A stretch of 64,000 nt of DNA from Agrococcus sp. KRD186 (GTDB lineage Bacteria; Actinomycetota; Actinomycetes; Actinomycetales; Microbacteriaceae): contig NZ_JABFAP010000001.1 of the NCBI RefSeq assembly GCF_017168255.1, forward strand, positions 781,087-845,086, written 5' to 3'. Every line of letters begins with the position of its first letter. Position 1 is the first letter of the stretch. Below are positions 8,245 to 17,361 of the stretch, piece after piece. Below the pieces are notes generated by a model. The model ran no database searches, was not told the DNA's origin, and saw only the letters and a list, made by a program, of their open reading frames with translations. The position numbers were made by a program, and so were the translations under genes.

Positions 8245-9300
8245 CTACTCGCCCAGCAGCGCCCGCACGCGCGGGATGACCTCGGTGCCGAACAGCTCGA
8301 TCGAGCGCAGGTTGTCGGCATGGCTCGTGCCCGAGTCGTACTTCAGGTCGAAGCGCTCGACGCCGAGCGTCTCCACCGCCCAGACGATCTTCTGCGCGAC
8401 CGTCTCCGGGCTGCCGGCGAACATCGCGCCGTGCTCGGCCACCTGCGCGTCGAACTCGCGCTCGGTCGCGTCGCCCCAGCCGCGCTCGCGCCCGATGCGG
8501 TTGCGGTAGACCATCCACTGCGGCATCAGGGTGCGCTTGGCCTCCTCGTCGCTCTCGGCGACGAAGCCGGGGGAGTGCATGCCCACGCGTCCCAGCGGCG
8601 CACCGGCGGCATCCGTGTGCCCGAACTGCTCCATCGCCTTCCGGTACAGGCCGGCGAAGGGGGCGAACTGGGCGGGGCTGCCGCCGATGATCGCGAGCAT
8701 CATGTCGAAGCCGTGCTTCGCCGTGCGGATGACCGACTCGGGCGAGCCGCCCACGCCCACCCACACGGGCATGCGGCCGCCGTGCTCGGCAGCGTGCGAG
8801 CGCGGGTGCACCTGCTGCTCCGACAGCGATGAGCGCAGTCGGCCGCTCCAGGTGACGGGCTCCTCGCGCACGAGCGCGGCGAGCAGCTCGAGGCGCTCCT
8901 CGAAGAGCTCGTTGTAGTCCTCGAGCCGGTAGCCGAACAGCGGGAACGACTCGACGAACGAGCCGCGCCCCACGATCATCTCGGCGCGGCCGCTCGAGAT
9001 GCCGTCGAGGGTGGAGAACTGCTCGAACACCCGCACGGGGTCGTTCGAGGAGAGCACCGTGACGGCGGTGCCCAGGCGGATGCGCTCGGTCACGCTCGAG
9101 AGCGCGCCCAGCACGATCTCGGGCGCGCTGACCGCGAAGTCCTCGCGGTGGTGCTCGCCGATGCCGAAGAACGACAGGCCGGCGCGATCGGCGGCGATGC
9201 CCTCCGCGACGACGTCGCGCAGCACCTGCGCGTGGCTGACAGGGGTGCCGTCGACGACGGGGACTGCGGCGAAGGTGTGCGCGCCGAACTCGATGCTCAT
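8245..9300 (-). CDS. LLM-class flavin-dependent oxidoreductase
   Basis: The product has 351 residues, matching the bacterial luciferase-like monooxygenase family. It opens with MSIEFGAHTFAAVP and carries FFGIGEHHREDF (active-site region), RIRLGTAVTVLSSNDPVRVFEQ and GRAEMIVGRGSFVESFPLFG. Members use reduced F420 or FMN; in actinobacteria both occur and the cofactor is not decided here. A GAGAGGA ribosome site precedes the ATG. It lies downstream of the qcrCAB operon on the same strand but is separated by a hairpin terminator, so it is probably transcribed on its own. Confidence 0.85.
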   Translation of the reverse strand: MSIEFGAHTFAAVPVVDGTPVSHAQVLRDVVAEGIAADRAGLSFFGIGEHHREDFAVSAPEIVLGALSSVTERIRLGTAVTVLSSNDPVRVFEQFSTLDGISSGRAEMIVGRGSFVESFPLFGYRLEDYNELFEERLELLAALVREEPVTWSGRLRSSLSEQQVHPRSHAAEHGGRMPVWVGVGGSPESVIRTAKHGFDMMLAIIGGSPAQFAPFAGLYRKAMEQFGHTDAAGAPLGRVGMHSPGFVAESDEEAKRTLMPQWMVYRNRIGRERGWGDATEREFDAQVAEHGAMFAGSPETVAQKIVWAVETLGVERFDLKYDSGTSHADNLRSIELFGTEVIPRVRALLGE

Positions 9301-9367
9301 GGGTGGTGTCCTCTCCACCTCGGGTCAACGCATCCGCTCGCCGCACATTCCTTCAGATTCGAACGAA

Positions 9368-9396
9368 GGAGGCCCGGGGCGAACCCCGGGGCCTCC
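9368..9396 (-). terminator. Rho-independent-type hairpin after qcrB
   Basis: The arm at 9368-9379 (GGAGGCCCGGGG) pairs with 9384-9396 across a CGAA loop, with one bulged C. It lies 18 bases past the qcrB stop, the expected place for the end of the ctaE-qcrCAB transcript. There is no clear T-run, as is common in actinobacterial terminators. Confidence 0.7.
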
Positions 9397-9413
9397 TGCA
9401 ACGATCGATCGGA

Positions 9414-11000
9414 TCAGTGGTGGTGCTTCGACGCCTCGATCTCGCTGCGCGTGATCGGCTCGATGCGGTCCTCGAAGAACCAGCGCGACATGGCCGAGCG
9501 CAGGTGCGTCGCGGGGGTGATCCTGCCGTTGGCGTTCGGGCGCACCATGACGGGGGCGTAGCTCTCGTAGGCCTTGAGCTTCCACGACTGGTAGTCGTCG
9601 AGCTGCTCGTGCACCTCGACGTACTCGCCGCCCGGGAGCCTGCGGATGTTGCCCGACTCGTAGCCGTGCAGCAGGATCTCGCGATCCTTCTTCTGCAGCG
9701 CGATCGCCGTGCGCTTGGTGATCCAGTACACGATGACCGTGCCGAGGATCAGCGCCGCCTGCAGCGCCCAGGTGACCTGGAACACGTTCAGGTGGAAGTG
9801 CGTCGCGATCAGGTCGGAGGAGGCCGCTGCCCAGAGCACCGCGTAGAACCAGATGCCAGCCGCGCCGATGGCGGTGCGCGTCGGGTTGTTGCGGGGGCGC
9901 TCGGCGATGTGGTGCTCGCGCTGGTCCTTCGTGATCCACCCCTCGATGAAGGGGTAGAACATGACCAGCACGATGAAGCCGCCCAGCACCGCGATCGGCA
10001 GCAGGATGTTCCACGACAGCGTCAGCCCGAAGATCTCCGACTCCCAGCCGGGTGCGAGTCGCAGCGCGCCGTCGGCGAAGCCGATGTACCAGTCGGGCTG
10101 GGTGCCGGCGGAGACGGGGGATGGGTCGTAGGGCCCGAAGTCCCACACCGGCAGGATCGTGAAGGTCGATCCGATCGCCACCAGGAAGCCGAACACGATG
10201 AAGAAGAACGAGCCGGCCTTCGCCGCGAACAGCGGCATGATCGGCGCGCCCACGACGTTGTCGTTCGTCTTGCCGGGGGCCGCGAACTGCGTGTGCTTGT
10301 TGACGACCATGAGCACCAGGTGCACGCCGATGAAGGCGATCACGAGCGCCGGCAGCAGCATGATGTGCAGCACGAACAGCCTGGGCACGATGTCGTCGCC
10401 CGGGAAGATGCCGCCGAAGAGCAGGTACGAGATCCAGGTGCCGACCACCGGGATGCCCTTGACCATGCCGTTGATGATCGCGAGGCCGTTGCCCGAGAGC
10501 AGGTCGTCGGGCAGCGAGTAGCCGGTGAAGCCCTCCGCCAGCGCCAGGATGAAGAGGATGAAGCCGACGACCCAGTTGATCTCGCGCGGCTTCCGGAAAG
10601 CGCCCGTGAAGAACACGCGCAGCATGTGCAGGCCGATGGCGGCGACGAACAGCAGCGCCGACCAGTGGTGCACCTGGCGCATCAGCAGGCCGCCGCGGAT
10701 GTCGAACGAGAGGTCGAGCGTCGAGGCGTAGGCCGCCGACATCTCGACGCCCTTGAGCGGCACGTACGAGCCGTCGTACTCGATCGCCGTCATCGAGGGC
10801 TCGAAGAAGAACGTCAGGAAGGTGCCCGTGAGCAGGATCGCGACGAACGAGTACAGGATGATCTCGCCGAGCATGAACGACCAGTGGTCCGGGAAGACCT
10901 TGCGGCCCAGTGCCGAGACCATCGTCGAGATGCTGGTGCGCTCGTCGAGGTAGTTCGACGCCTGCGCGGTGAAGGAGGAGCGCGGGGCGGTGGTGGTCAT
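9414..11000 (-). CDS. qcrB: Cytochrome bc1 complex cytochrome b subunit
   Basis: The product has 528 residues, the long actinobacterial type of cytochrome b. It is an integral membrane protein with about nine helices; the quinone-site and haem regions are visible (SFDIRGGLLMRQVHHWSALL, INWVVGFILFILALAEGFTG, LHIMLLPALVIAFIGVHLVL). It oxidises menaquinol and passes electrons to the Rieske protein and the dihaem cytochrome QcrC within the bc1-aa3 supercomplex. The extra C-terminal cytoplasmic segment (about residues 430-528) is typical of actinobacteria. The start overlaps the qcrA stop by four bases. Confidence 0.95.
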   Translation of the reverse strand: MTTTAPRSSFTAQASNYLDERTSISTMVSALGRKVFPDHWSFMLGEIILYSFVAILLTGTFLTFFFEPSMTAIEYDGSYVPLKGVEMSAAYASTLDLSFDIRGGLLMRQVHHWSALLFVAAIGLHMLRVFFTGAFRKPREINWVVGFILFILALAEGFTGYSLPDDLLSGNGLAIINGMVKGIPVVGTWISYLLFGGIFPGDDIVPRLFVLHIMLLPALVIAFIGVHLVLMVVNKHTQFAAPGKTNDNVVGAPIMPLFAAKAGSFFFIVFGFLVAIGSTFTILPVWDFGPYDPSPVSAGTQPDWYIGFADGALRLAPGWESEIFGLTLSWNILLPIAVLGGFIVLVMFYPFIEGWITKDQREHHIAERPRNNPTRTAIGAAGIWFYAVLWAAASSDLIATHFHLNVFQVTWALQAALILGTVIVYWITKRTAIALQKKDREILLHGYESGNIRRLPGGEYVEVHEQLDDYQSWKLKAYESYAPVMVRPNANGRITPATHLRSAMSRWFFEDRIEPITRSEIEASKHHH

Positions 11001-12124
11001 GCGCGGTTCTCCGTCTCAGCGGCCGACAGCGGCACGTGCTCGGGGTCGACGTGCTGCAGACGCTCGAAGAACGACGCCCCGATCGGCTCGGTGAAGTCGC
11101 GCTGCGCGACGAGGTAGCCCTCGTCGTCCACCGTGATGGGCAGCTGCGGCAGCGGGCGCTTCGCCGGGCCGAAGACGACCTTCGCGTGGTTCGAGACGTC
11201 GAACGTCGACTGGTGGCAGGGGCACAGGAGGTGGTGGGTCTGCTGCTCATACAGCGCGACCGGGCAGCCGACGTGCGTGCAGATCTTCGAGTACGCCACG
11301 ATGCCGTCGTACGACCAGCCCTCCCGGCCAGGCACTTCGTTCAGTCTCTCCGGCGGTACGCGCACGAGCAGCACGGCGGCGAGCGCCTTCTGGTCGAGGT
11401 AGCCCTCGTTGTGGCCGATCTCGGCCAGCGGCTCCGGGATGACGTGGAAGGCGGAGCCCTGCGTGACGTCGGCGGCCCTGATGAGCGCGCCCGAGGGATC
11501 GAGCGCCAAACGCATGCCGGGGCGCCACATGGTGTGAGCGATCGCCTCGACCGCGTCCTGCGCCGGCGCGAGGTCACGGAAGAGCACGACCGCCGGCAGC
11601 GGCACGAGCGCGATGGCGCCGATGAGCGTGTTGCGGATGAGCGAGCGGCGGCTGAAGCCGGACTCCTCGTCGCCCAGCTGGAAGATCTCGACCGCGCGCG
11701 CACGGCTCGGCTCCGAGCCGCGCGTCAGGTGGCGCTCCTCGACGACCTCGTGGCTGCTCATGAGCTGGCGCGCCCAGTGCATGGCACCGATGCCGATGCC
11801 GAGCAGGGCGAGCGCGATGGAAAGGCCGAGGAACAGGTTGTTCGCGCGGACGCTCGCCATGTTGCCCAACTCGATCGGCACGGCGATGTACGCGACGATC
11901 GCGAGCACGGAGCCGAGCATCGAGAGCAGGAACCAGCCGACCACCTGGCGCTCCGCGCGGCGCTCCTTGTGGGGGTGGAGGTCGGTCTGGCGCGGGCGGT
12001 GCGGCGGCAGGCCCGGGTTCTCGAACGCATCCGACTGCTCGATGGCAGCACCGCGATCGTGGACGACCACGCTCTGCTGGTGGCCGCTGGGCTCGCGCGG
12101 AGCCGACTGGTCTTCAGCCGACAT
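10997..12124 (-). CDS. qcrA: Cytochrome bc1 complex Rieske iron-sulfur subunit
   Basis: The 375-residue product is an actinobacterial Rieske protein with three N-terminal membrane helices (near 62-88, 97-118 and 162-183). The [2Fe-2S] domain has CTHVGC (Cys282, His284, Cys287) and CPCHQSTFD (Cys301, Cys303, His304), supplying both the cluster ligands and the disulfide. The start at 12124 is chosen for the AGAGGA ribosome site six bases upstream; an ATG at 12151 has none. It accepts electrons from menaquinol at QcrB and donates to QcrC. It is the third gene of the four-gene ctaE-qcrCAB operon. Confidence 0.95.
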   Translation of the reverse strand: MSAEDQSAPREPSGHQQSVVVHDRGAAIEQSDAFENPGLPPHRPRQTDLHPHKERRAERQVVGWFLLSMLGSVLAIVAYIAVPIELGNMASVRANNLFLGLSIALALLGIGIGAMHWARQLMSSHEVVEERHLTRGSEPSRARAVEIFQLGDEESGFSRRSLIRNTLIGAIALVPLPAVVLFRDLAPAQDAVEAIAHTMWRPGMRLALDPSGALIRAADVTQGSAFHVIPEPLAEIGHNEGYLDQKALAAVLLVRVPPERLNEVPGREGWSYDGIVAYSKICTHVGCPVALYEQQTHHLLCPCHQSTFDVSNHAKVVFGPAKRPLPQLPITVDDEGYLVAQRDFTEPIGASFFERLQHVDPEHVPLSAAETENRA

Positions 12125-12154
12125 GCTGTTCCTCTCCGTCTCCTGGGCCATGGA

Positions 12155-12964
12155 TCAGTTGGGCTTCGACGTGAGCCAGACCGTGACGGCGACGAGGCCG
12201 CCGAGGCCGAAGATCCAGATGAACAGGCCCTCCGACACCGGGCCGAGGGCACCGAGGTCGAATCCGCCCACCGACGGGTTGTCATCGAGGTAGCGCAGGT
12301 ACGCGATGATCTCGCGCTTCTGCTCCGGCGCGATGTTGGCATCGTTGAACACCGGCATGTTCTGCGGGCCGGTCAGCATGGCCTCGTAGATGTGCGCGGC
12401 ATCGACGCCGTTCAGCGGCGGCGCGAACTTGCCCTCGGTGAGGGCACCGCCGGCGCCGGCGAGGTTGTGGCACATGGCGCAGTTGATGCGGAAGAGCACG
12501 CCGCCGTTCGCGAGCCCCTCGTCGGAGACCTGCGAGGTGTCGAGCCACTCCTCGGCCGGTCGCTCGGGGCCGGGGGCGAGCGAGGCGACCCAGTCGCCCA
12601 TCGCATCCGACTGCTCCTGCGTGAACATCGGGTCGCGCTTCAGGGCCTGCGGGCCCTGGAAGGCCATCGGCATGCGGCCGGTCATGACCTGGAAGTTGAC
12701 GGATGCGGCGCCCACGCCGATCAGGCTGGTCCCGTTCTGGGTGCCCTGGGCGTTCATGCCATGGCACGTCGCGCAGTTGGCGCGGAACAGCTCAGCGCCG
12801 TCCTCGACGGTCAGCGACTGCGAGTATGCCGACTCCGGAGCGGGGTTCGCGTTCGCGATGGTGCCCACCGCAGCGGAGGCGCCACCCGCGGCGACGAGGC
12901 CGATGAGCAGCAGCGCGGTGCTCGCCAGCGGATGCCTGCGGCCGGTCTTCTTTCGTGTAGCCAA
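12155..12964 (-). CDS. qcrC: Cytochrome bc1 complex dihaem cytochrome c subunit
   Basis: The 269-residue product has two CxxCH haem c sites (CATCH near 65 and CAMCH near 162), an N-terminal signal-anchor (PLASTALLLIGLVAAGGASA) and one C-terminal membrane helix. This is the fused dihaem cytochrome that replaces soluble cytochrome c in actinobacteria and passes electrons directly to the aa3 oxidase. The apparent start is a TTG at 12964, since an in-frame stop lies four codons upstream; TTG starts are uncommon and this should be treated as the weakest detail. It lies 30 bases upstream of qcrA. Confidence 0.93.
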   Translation of the reverse strand: MATRKKTGRRHPLASTALLLIGLVAAGGASAAVGTIANANPAPESAYSQSLTVEDGAELFRANCATCHGMNAQGTQNGTSLIGVGAASVNFQVMTGRMPMAFQGPQALKRDPMFTQEQSDAMGDWVASLAPGPERPAEEWLDTSQVSDEGLANGGVLFRINCAMCHNLAGAGGALTEGKFAPPLNGVDAAHIYEAMLTGPQNMPVFNDANIAPEQKREIIAYLRYLDDNPSVGGFDLGALGPVSEGLFIWIFGLGGLVAVTVWLTSKPN

Positions 12965-12981
12965 CGTTGTTCACCCAACCG

Positions 12982-13629
12982 TTACTTGAGCCAGTAGATG
13001 ACGAGGTACAGGCCGATCCAGACCACGTCGACGAAGTGCCAGTAGTAGGAGATGACGTGCGCGCTCGTCGCCTCCTTGCGAGAGAAGCGCTTGACGGCGT
13101 ATGCGCGCCCGATGACGAACAGGAACGCGAAGAGGCCGCCGGCGACGTGCAGGCCGTGGAAGCCGGTCGTCAGGTAGAAGGCGGAGCCGTAGGAGTTCGA
13201 CGAGAGCGTCACGCCGTGCTGGATGAGCTCGATGTACTCGAAGACCTGCAGCGTGACGAAGGTGGCGCCCATAGCGTAGGTCAGGAAGAACCACTCGATC
13301 ATGCCCCACTTGCTGAACTGCAGCATGCCGCCGGTCCTGCGCGCCTGGTGGTGCTCAGCAGCGTTCGCGCCCGCCTGGGCGGTGAAGCTCGAGGTCAGCA
13401 GGATCAGCGTGTTGATGGTGGCGAAGAGCACGTTCAGCTTCTCGGCTTCGCTGGCGAACAGGTCGCCAGACATGGCTCGGAGCGTGAAGTAGATCGCGAA
13501 GAGGCCGGCGAAGAACATGACCTCGCTGCCGAGCCAGACGATCGTGCCGACCGCAACGGTGTTCGGTCGCCTGATCATCGGCGCCGAGGATGGCGACAGA
13601 GGGAGCGCAGTAGTGGACACGAGAGCCAT
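12982..13629 (-). CDS. ctaE: Cytochrome c oxidase subunit III
   Basis: The 215-residue product has five hydrophobic helices, the usual length for actinobacterial subunit III of the aa3 oxidase. Typical stretches are NTVAVGTIVWLGSEVMFFAG, YLTTGFHGLHVAGGLFAFLF and VISYYWHFVDVVWIGLYLVI. It stabilises the catalytic subunit I and the proton-entry path. It heads the ctaE-qcrC-qcrA-qcrB operon, in keeping with the physical bc1-aa3 supercomplex. The ATG at 13629 is chosen because family members start near MxxxSTTALPLS; an upstream extension to 13782 would overlap the divergent trpD gene. Confidence 0.93.
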   Translation of the reverse strand: MALVSTTALPLSPSSAPMIRRPNTVAVGTIVWLGSEVMFFAGLFAIYFTLRAMSGDLFASEAEKLNVLFATINTLILLTSSFTAQAGANAAEHHQARRTGGMLQFSKWGMIEWFFLTYAMGATFVTLQVFEYIELIQHGVTLSSNSYGSAFYLTTGFHGLHVAGGLFAFLFVIGRAYAVKRFSRKEATSAHVISYYWHFVDVVWIGLYLVIYWLK

Positions 13630-13685
13630 CCTAGCGACAGATGGGCGGCTGGTCTCGACCCGACAGACAGCGTGCCGCAAAAAGA

Positions 13686-13691
13686 TAGGCT
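13686..13691 (+). promoter_or_regulatory. trpD -10 element, leaderless arrangement
   Basis: TAGGCT lies exactly six bases before the trpD ATG, so transcription would start at or within a base of the start codon. No ribosome site is visible upstream of trpD, which supports a leaderless mRNA. Confidence 0.55.
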
Positions 13692-13697
13692 CGAGCC

Positions 13698-14750
13698 ATG
13701 GATCGCCTCTTGACCTGGCCAGTCGTGCTCGAGACGCTGCTGGACGGCGAGGATCTGGCGATCCGTCAGGCCGAGTGGGCAATGGCAGAAGTTGTGGCCG
13801 GAACCGCCACCGAGGCGCAGATCGCCGGCTTCCTGATCGCCCTGCGCGCGAAGGGCGTGGTGTCGGAAGAGCTGGTCGGCTTCCGCGACGCGGTGCTCGA
13901 GGCGGCGGTGCCGCTGCCGGGCGACACGCGGGTGGTCGACATCGTCGGCACCGGCGGCGATCGTCAGCACACGGTCAACATCTCGACCACCGCGAGCATC
14001 GTGGTCGCGGCGACGGGCGTGCCGGTGCTCAAGCACGGCAATCGCGCCGTGTCCTCCTCCTCCGGCGCCTCCGACGTGCTCGACGCGCTGGGCGTGGTGC
14101 CCGCAGACGACGACCCCGCGGCGGTGCGGCGCATCCTGCAGGAGGCGGGCATCTCCTTCGCGTGGGCGACCAGGTTCCACCCGGGATTCCGCCATGCCGG
14201 TCCGGTGCGCGCACAGCTGGGCGTGCCGACCGTCTTCAACTACCTCGGGCCGCTGGTCAACCCGGCTCGACCCGAGGTCTCGCTGGTGGGCGTGGCCGAC
14301 AAGAGCGTGGTCGAGCAGTTCGTGGGCGTGTTCGCCACCCGCGGCGCCACGGCGCTGGTGGTGCGCGGCGAGGACGGGCTGGACGAGCTCACCACCACCG
14401 GGCACTCGGAGCTGTGGGAGGTGGCGCGCGGCGATGTGGTCGAGCACGACATCGACCCGCGCGAGCTCGGCATCCCGCGCGCCTCTCTCGATGACCTGCG
14501 CGGCGGCTCGCCCGAGCACAACGCCGACGTGCTCCAGCGCACCCTCGCGGGCGAGGGCGGCGCCGTGCGGGACATCGTGCTGCTGAACGCGGCGGCGGCG
14601 CTGGTCGCCTGGCGCCTGGACAGCGACCCCCGGCAGAAGGACCGCCCGCTGAAGGAGCGCCTCGCGGAGGAGCTCGAGACGGCCACGACCGCGATCGACT
14701 CCGGCGCGGCCACGCGCACGCTCGAGGCATGGCGCAGAGCCGCGAGCTGA
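13698..14750 (+). CDS. trpD: Anthranilate phosphoribosyltransferase
   Basis: The 350-residue product has the full TrpD layout. The small helical domain carries AQIAGFLIALRAKGV, the glycine-rich phosphoribosyl-diphosphate loop is GTGGDRQHTVNIST (about residues 84-97), and the KHGNRAVSSSSGASDVLDAL block matches the conserved anthranilate/PRPP site. It transfers phosphoribose to anthranilate, the second step of tryptophan synthesis. No other trp gene is in the window; a solitary trpD divergent from ctaE-qcrCAB is a conserved arrangement in related actinobacteria. The 3' end overlaps the next gene by 22 bases. Confidence 0.95.
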   Translation: MDRLLTWPVVLETLLDGEDLAIRQAEWAMAEVVAGTATEAQIAGFLIALRAKGVVSEELVGFRDAVLEAAVPLPGDTRVVDIVGTGGDRQHTVNISTTASIVVAATGVPVLKHGNRAVSSSSGASDVLDALGVVPADDDPAAVRRILQEAGISFAWATRFHPGFRHAGPVRAQLGVPTVFNYLGPLVNPARPEVSLVGVADKSVVEQFVGVFATRGATALVVRGEDGLDELTTTGHSELWEVARGDVVEHDIDPRELGIPRASLDDLRGGSPEHNADVLQRTLAGEGGAVRDIVLLNAAAALVAWRLDSDPRQKDRPLKERLAEELETATTAIDSGAATRTLEAWRRAAS

Positions 14751-15703
14751 CGGCGCGCGACGGCGCTGCCGAGCAGCCGCGCGCGCACCGGCAGGGCACC
14801 TGGTCGTCCGAGGAGGTCTGGCACAGCTGGCCGCTGCGCTGGGCAGACCGCGCCTCGCGCTCGCTGCTGCTGGTCGCGCTCGCGCTCGGCGGGCTGCTGG
14901 CCAGCTACGGGCTGACGCTGCTGCTGCACCGCCCGCCCGCGCTGTCGCCATCGCTGACGCTGCGCGGCATCGGCGTGCTGCTGCTGCTGCTGGCGGCGCT
15001 CGTCGCACCGGCCTCGCGCGGCTACCGGGTCGTGGCTGCCTACTGCATCGTGCTATTCGCGCTCGGCAGCTCGGTCACCATGATGATGCAGTCGACCACG
15101 CTGCTGGGGGCGACCACCTACGGCGCGCTCGACGCGATCGAGTTCGCCAGCGGCGCGGCGCTCGTTGTGGCCTGGATGCTCGTGCGCATGCGGCATCCGC
15201 TCACGATCCTGATCGTCGTGCTCGGCTATGCCATCGCCGGCGCGGCCTTCTACGCCAGGGCGCTGCCGGTGCTGCGCGCCCGGCTCGCGCAGGATCCGTG
15301 GGAGGAGGCTGCCAGTGCCGCCGACGAGGCGCTCTCCCGCGCGGTCATGCTGGCGCTGCTGCTCGGCCTCGTGCTGCTGGGCTGGTGGCTGGACGGGTGG
15401 ATGCGCGCCCTGCTGCCGGTCGCGAACGTCGCGGAGCCGCACGCCTCCGGCCGCGCATCGCGCACAGGGGAGCGCAGCCGCAGGCGCTACGAGGTCATCA
15501 CGATGCTCGTGGGCCTCGACCTGATCGCCATCGCGGTCGCGATCTCCGCGAAGCAGCCGGTCGAGCGCGGCAGGCTCTCCGCCGGCGACGACTGGTGGGC
15601 GTCGATCGTGCTCTCGGTGGCCACCGCGCGGGTCACCATGGTGATCGTCGCGATCGCGGCAGCGGTGATCTGGATCAGCGGCCCGGAGCTGCGCGCGACG
15701 TAG
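14729..15703 (+). CDS. Multi-pass membrane protein of unknown function
   Basis: The 324-residue protein has about nine hydrophobic segments, separated by a short basic cytoplasmic loop near 245-255 (GRASRTGERSRRRYE). I do not recognise a family. The start ATG lies inside the last codons of trpD (22-base overlap), which implies co-transcription and coupled translation. The N-terminal 40 residues are hydrophilic and include two Trp-rich turns (WSSEEVWHSWPLRW). There is no signal for a transporter, sensor or enzyme. It ends just before a strong hairpin shared with the convergent glpK. Confidence 0.65.
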   Translation: MAQSRELTARDGAAEQPRAHRQGTWSSEEVWHSWPLRWADRASRSLLLVALALGGLLASYGLTLLLHRPPALSPSLTLRGIGVLLLLLAALVAPASRGYRVVAAYCIVLFALGSSVTMMMQSTTLLGATTYGALDAIEFASGAALVVAWMLVRMRHPLTILIVVLGYAIAGAAFYARALPVLRARLAQDPWEEAASAADEALSRAVMLALLLGLVLLGWWLDGWMRALLPVANVAEPHASGRASRTGERSRRRYEVITMLVGLDLIAIAVAISAKQPVERGRLSAGDDWWASIVLSVATARVTMVIVAIAAAVIWISGPELRAT

Positions 15704-15718
15704 CCGCCGCAGACGCGA

Positions 15719-15746
15719 GCGAGGGGCGGCCGCAGCCGCCCCTCGC
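15719..15746. terminator. Bidirectional hairpin between convergent genes
   Basis: A perfect 12-bp stem (GCGAGGGGCGGC at 15719-15730 with its complement at 15735-15746) closes a CGCA loop. It sits between the 3' ends of the membrane-protein gene and glpK, so it can end transcription from both sides. Confidence 0.75.
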
Positions 15747-15758
15747 CTCACGCGCGGA

Positions 15759-17270
15759 TCACTCCACGTCGTCGTCGACCCAGTCGAGGGTCTTCTGCAC
15801 CGCCTTCTTCCAGTTGCGGTACGTGCGGTCGCGCGCCTCCTCATCCATCTGCGGCTCCCAGCGCTTGTCCTCCTGCCAGTTCTGGCGCAGCTCGTCGAGC
15901 GAGCCCCAGAAGCCGACAGCGAGGCCGGCCGCGTAGGCGGCGCCGAGCGCGGTGGTCTCCGCCACCACCGGGCGGATGACCGGCACCCGCAGGATGTCGG
16001 CCTGGAACTGCATGAGCGTGTCATTGGCGATCATGCCGCCGTCGACCTTCAGCTCCGTCAGGTCCACGCCCGAGTCCGCGTTCACCGCGTCGACGACCTC
16101 AGCGGTCTGGAACGCGGTCGCCTCGAGCGCCGCCCTGGCGATGTGGCCCTTGTTGACGTACCGGGTGAGGCCCACGAGCGCGCCACGGGCATCCGGTCGC
16201 CAGTAGGGCGCGAAGAGGCCAGAGAACGCCGGCACGAAGTAGGCCCCGCCGTTGTCCTCCACCGACTTCGCGAGCTCCTCGACCGCGGGTGCGTCCTTGA
16301 TGAGCCCCAGGTTGTCGCGCAGCCACTGGATGAGCGAGCCGGTCACCGCGATCGAGCCTTCGAGCGCGTAGTGCACGGGCTCGTCGCCGATCTTGTAGCC
16401 GACCGTCGTGAGCAGCCCGTTCTCGGAGTGCACGATCTCCTCACCCGTGTTGAAGATGAGGAAGTTGCCGGTGCCGTAGGTGTTCTTCGCCTCGCCCTGG
16501 TCGAACGCGGCCTGGCCGAAGGTGGCGGCCTGCTGGTCGCCGAGGATGCCCGTGATGGGTGTCTCGCGCAGCAGCGACTCCGAGGCGGCGACGCCGAACT
16601 CGCCCGAGGACGACATGATCTCCGGGAGCATCGACTTCGGCACCCCGAAGTCGGCGAGGATGTCGTCGTTCCAGGTGGTGGTCTCGAGGTCCATGAACAT
16701 CGTGCGGGATGCGTTGGTGACGTCGGTCGCGTGCACGCCGCCGTTCACGCCGCCGGTCAGGTTCCACAGCACCCAGCTGTCGGTGGTGCCGAAGATCAGG
16801 TCACCGGCGTCGGCGGCCTCGCGGGCGCCGTCGACGTTCTCGAGGATCCAGACGATCTTGGTGCCCGAGAAGTAGGTCGCCAGCGGCAGGCCGACCTGCT
16901 TCTTGTAGCGGTCGGTGTCTCCGTCGGCCAGCCGGTCGACGATCTTCTGCGTGCGGGTGTCCTGCCACACGATCGCGTTGTAGACCGGCTCGCCCGTGTT
17001 CTTGTTCCACACGACCGCCGTCTCGCGCTGGTTCGTGATGCCGATGGCCTTCACGTTGTGGCGCGTCACGTTGGCCTTCGAGAGCGCCTGGCCGATGACC
17101 TCGCGGGTGTTGTTCCAGATCTCCATGGGGTCGTGCTCGACCCAGCCGGCCTGCGGGAAGATCTGCTCGTGCTCGAGCTGGCCGGAGGAGACGATGCTCC
17201 CGGCGTGGTCGAAGAGGATGGCGCGAGTGGAGGTCGTGCCCTGGTCGATGGCGATGACGTAGTCGTTCAC
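15759..17270 (-). CDS. glpK: Glycerol kinase
   Basis: The 503-residue product is full length. It begins [20 protein letters not shown] (the first phosphate loop of FGGY kinases) and contains [23 protein letters not shown] and [20 protein letters not shown]. It phosphorylates glycerol to sn-glycerol-3-phosphate in the cytoplasm. The start is GTG with a strong AAGGAG ribosome site. It lies downstream of glpF on the same strand with a strong hairpin between them, and the pair diverges from dhaKLM, giving one locus for glycerol and dihydroxyacetone use. Confidence 0.95.
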   Translation of the reverse strand: MNDYVIAIDQGTTSTRAILFDHAGSIVSSGQLEHEQIFPQAGWVEHDPMEIWNNTREVIGQALSKANVTRHNVKAIGITNQRETAVVWNKNTGEPVYNAIVWQDTRTQKIVDRLADGDTDRYKKQVGLPLATYFSGTKIVWILENVDGAREAADAGDLIFGTTDSWVLWNLTGGVNGGVHATDVTNASRTMFMDLETTTWNDDILADFGVPKSMLPEIMSSSGEFGVAASESLLRETPITGILGDQQAATFGQAAFDQGEAKNTYGTGNFLIFNTGEEIVHSENGLLTTVGYKIGDEPVHYALEGSIAVTGSLIQWLRDNLGLIKDAPAVEELAKSVEDNGGAYFVPAFSGLFAPYWRPDARGALVGLTRYVNKGHIARAALEATAFQTAEVVDAVNADSGVDLTELKVDGGMIANDTLMQFQADILRVPVIRPVVAETTALGAAYAAGLAVGFWGSLDELRQNWQEDKRWEPQMDEEARDRTYRNWKKAVQKTLDWVDDDVE

Positions 17271-17325
17271 CGGAACTCCTTCGTTGGGTGGTGGATGTGT
17301 TGGGTGCGGTGTGTGCGCGACGACG

Positions 17326-17357
17326 GAGGGAGGAGGCCCGCTCCGGCCTCCTCCCTC
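17326..17357 (-). terminator. Hairpin between glpF and glpK
   Basis: A perfect 13-bp stem (GAGGGAGGAGGCC with its complement) closes a six-base loop. It begins five bases beyond the glpF stop and lies upstream of glpK. It could act as an attenuating terminator or an mRNA 3'-end stabiliser that sets the glpF:glpK ratio. Confidence 0.65.
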
Positions 17358-17361
17358 TCGA

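Noticed and set aside
12125-12151. Upstream ATG (12151) as start of qcrA
   Set aside because: No ribosome site precedes it, whereas AGAGGA lies at the right distance before 12124 and the homologous region begins later.
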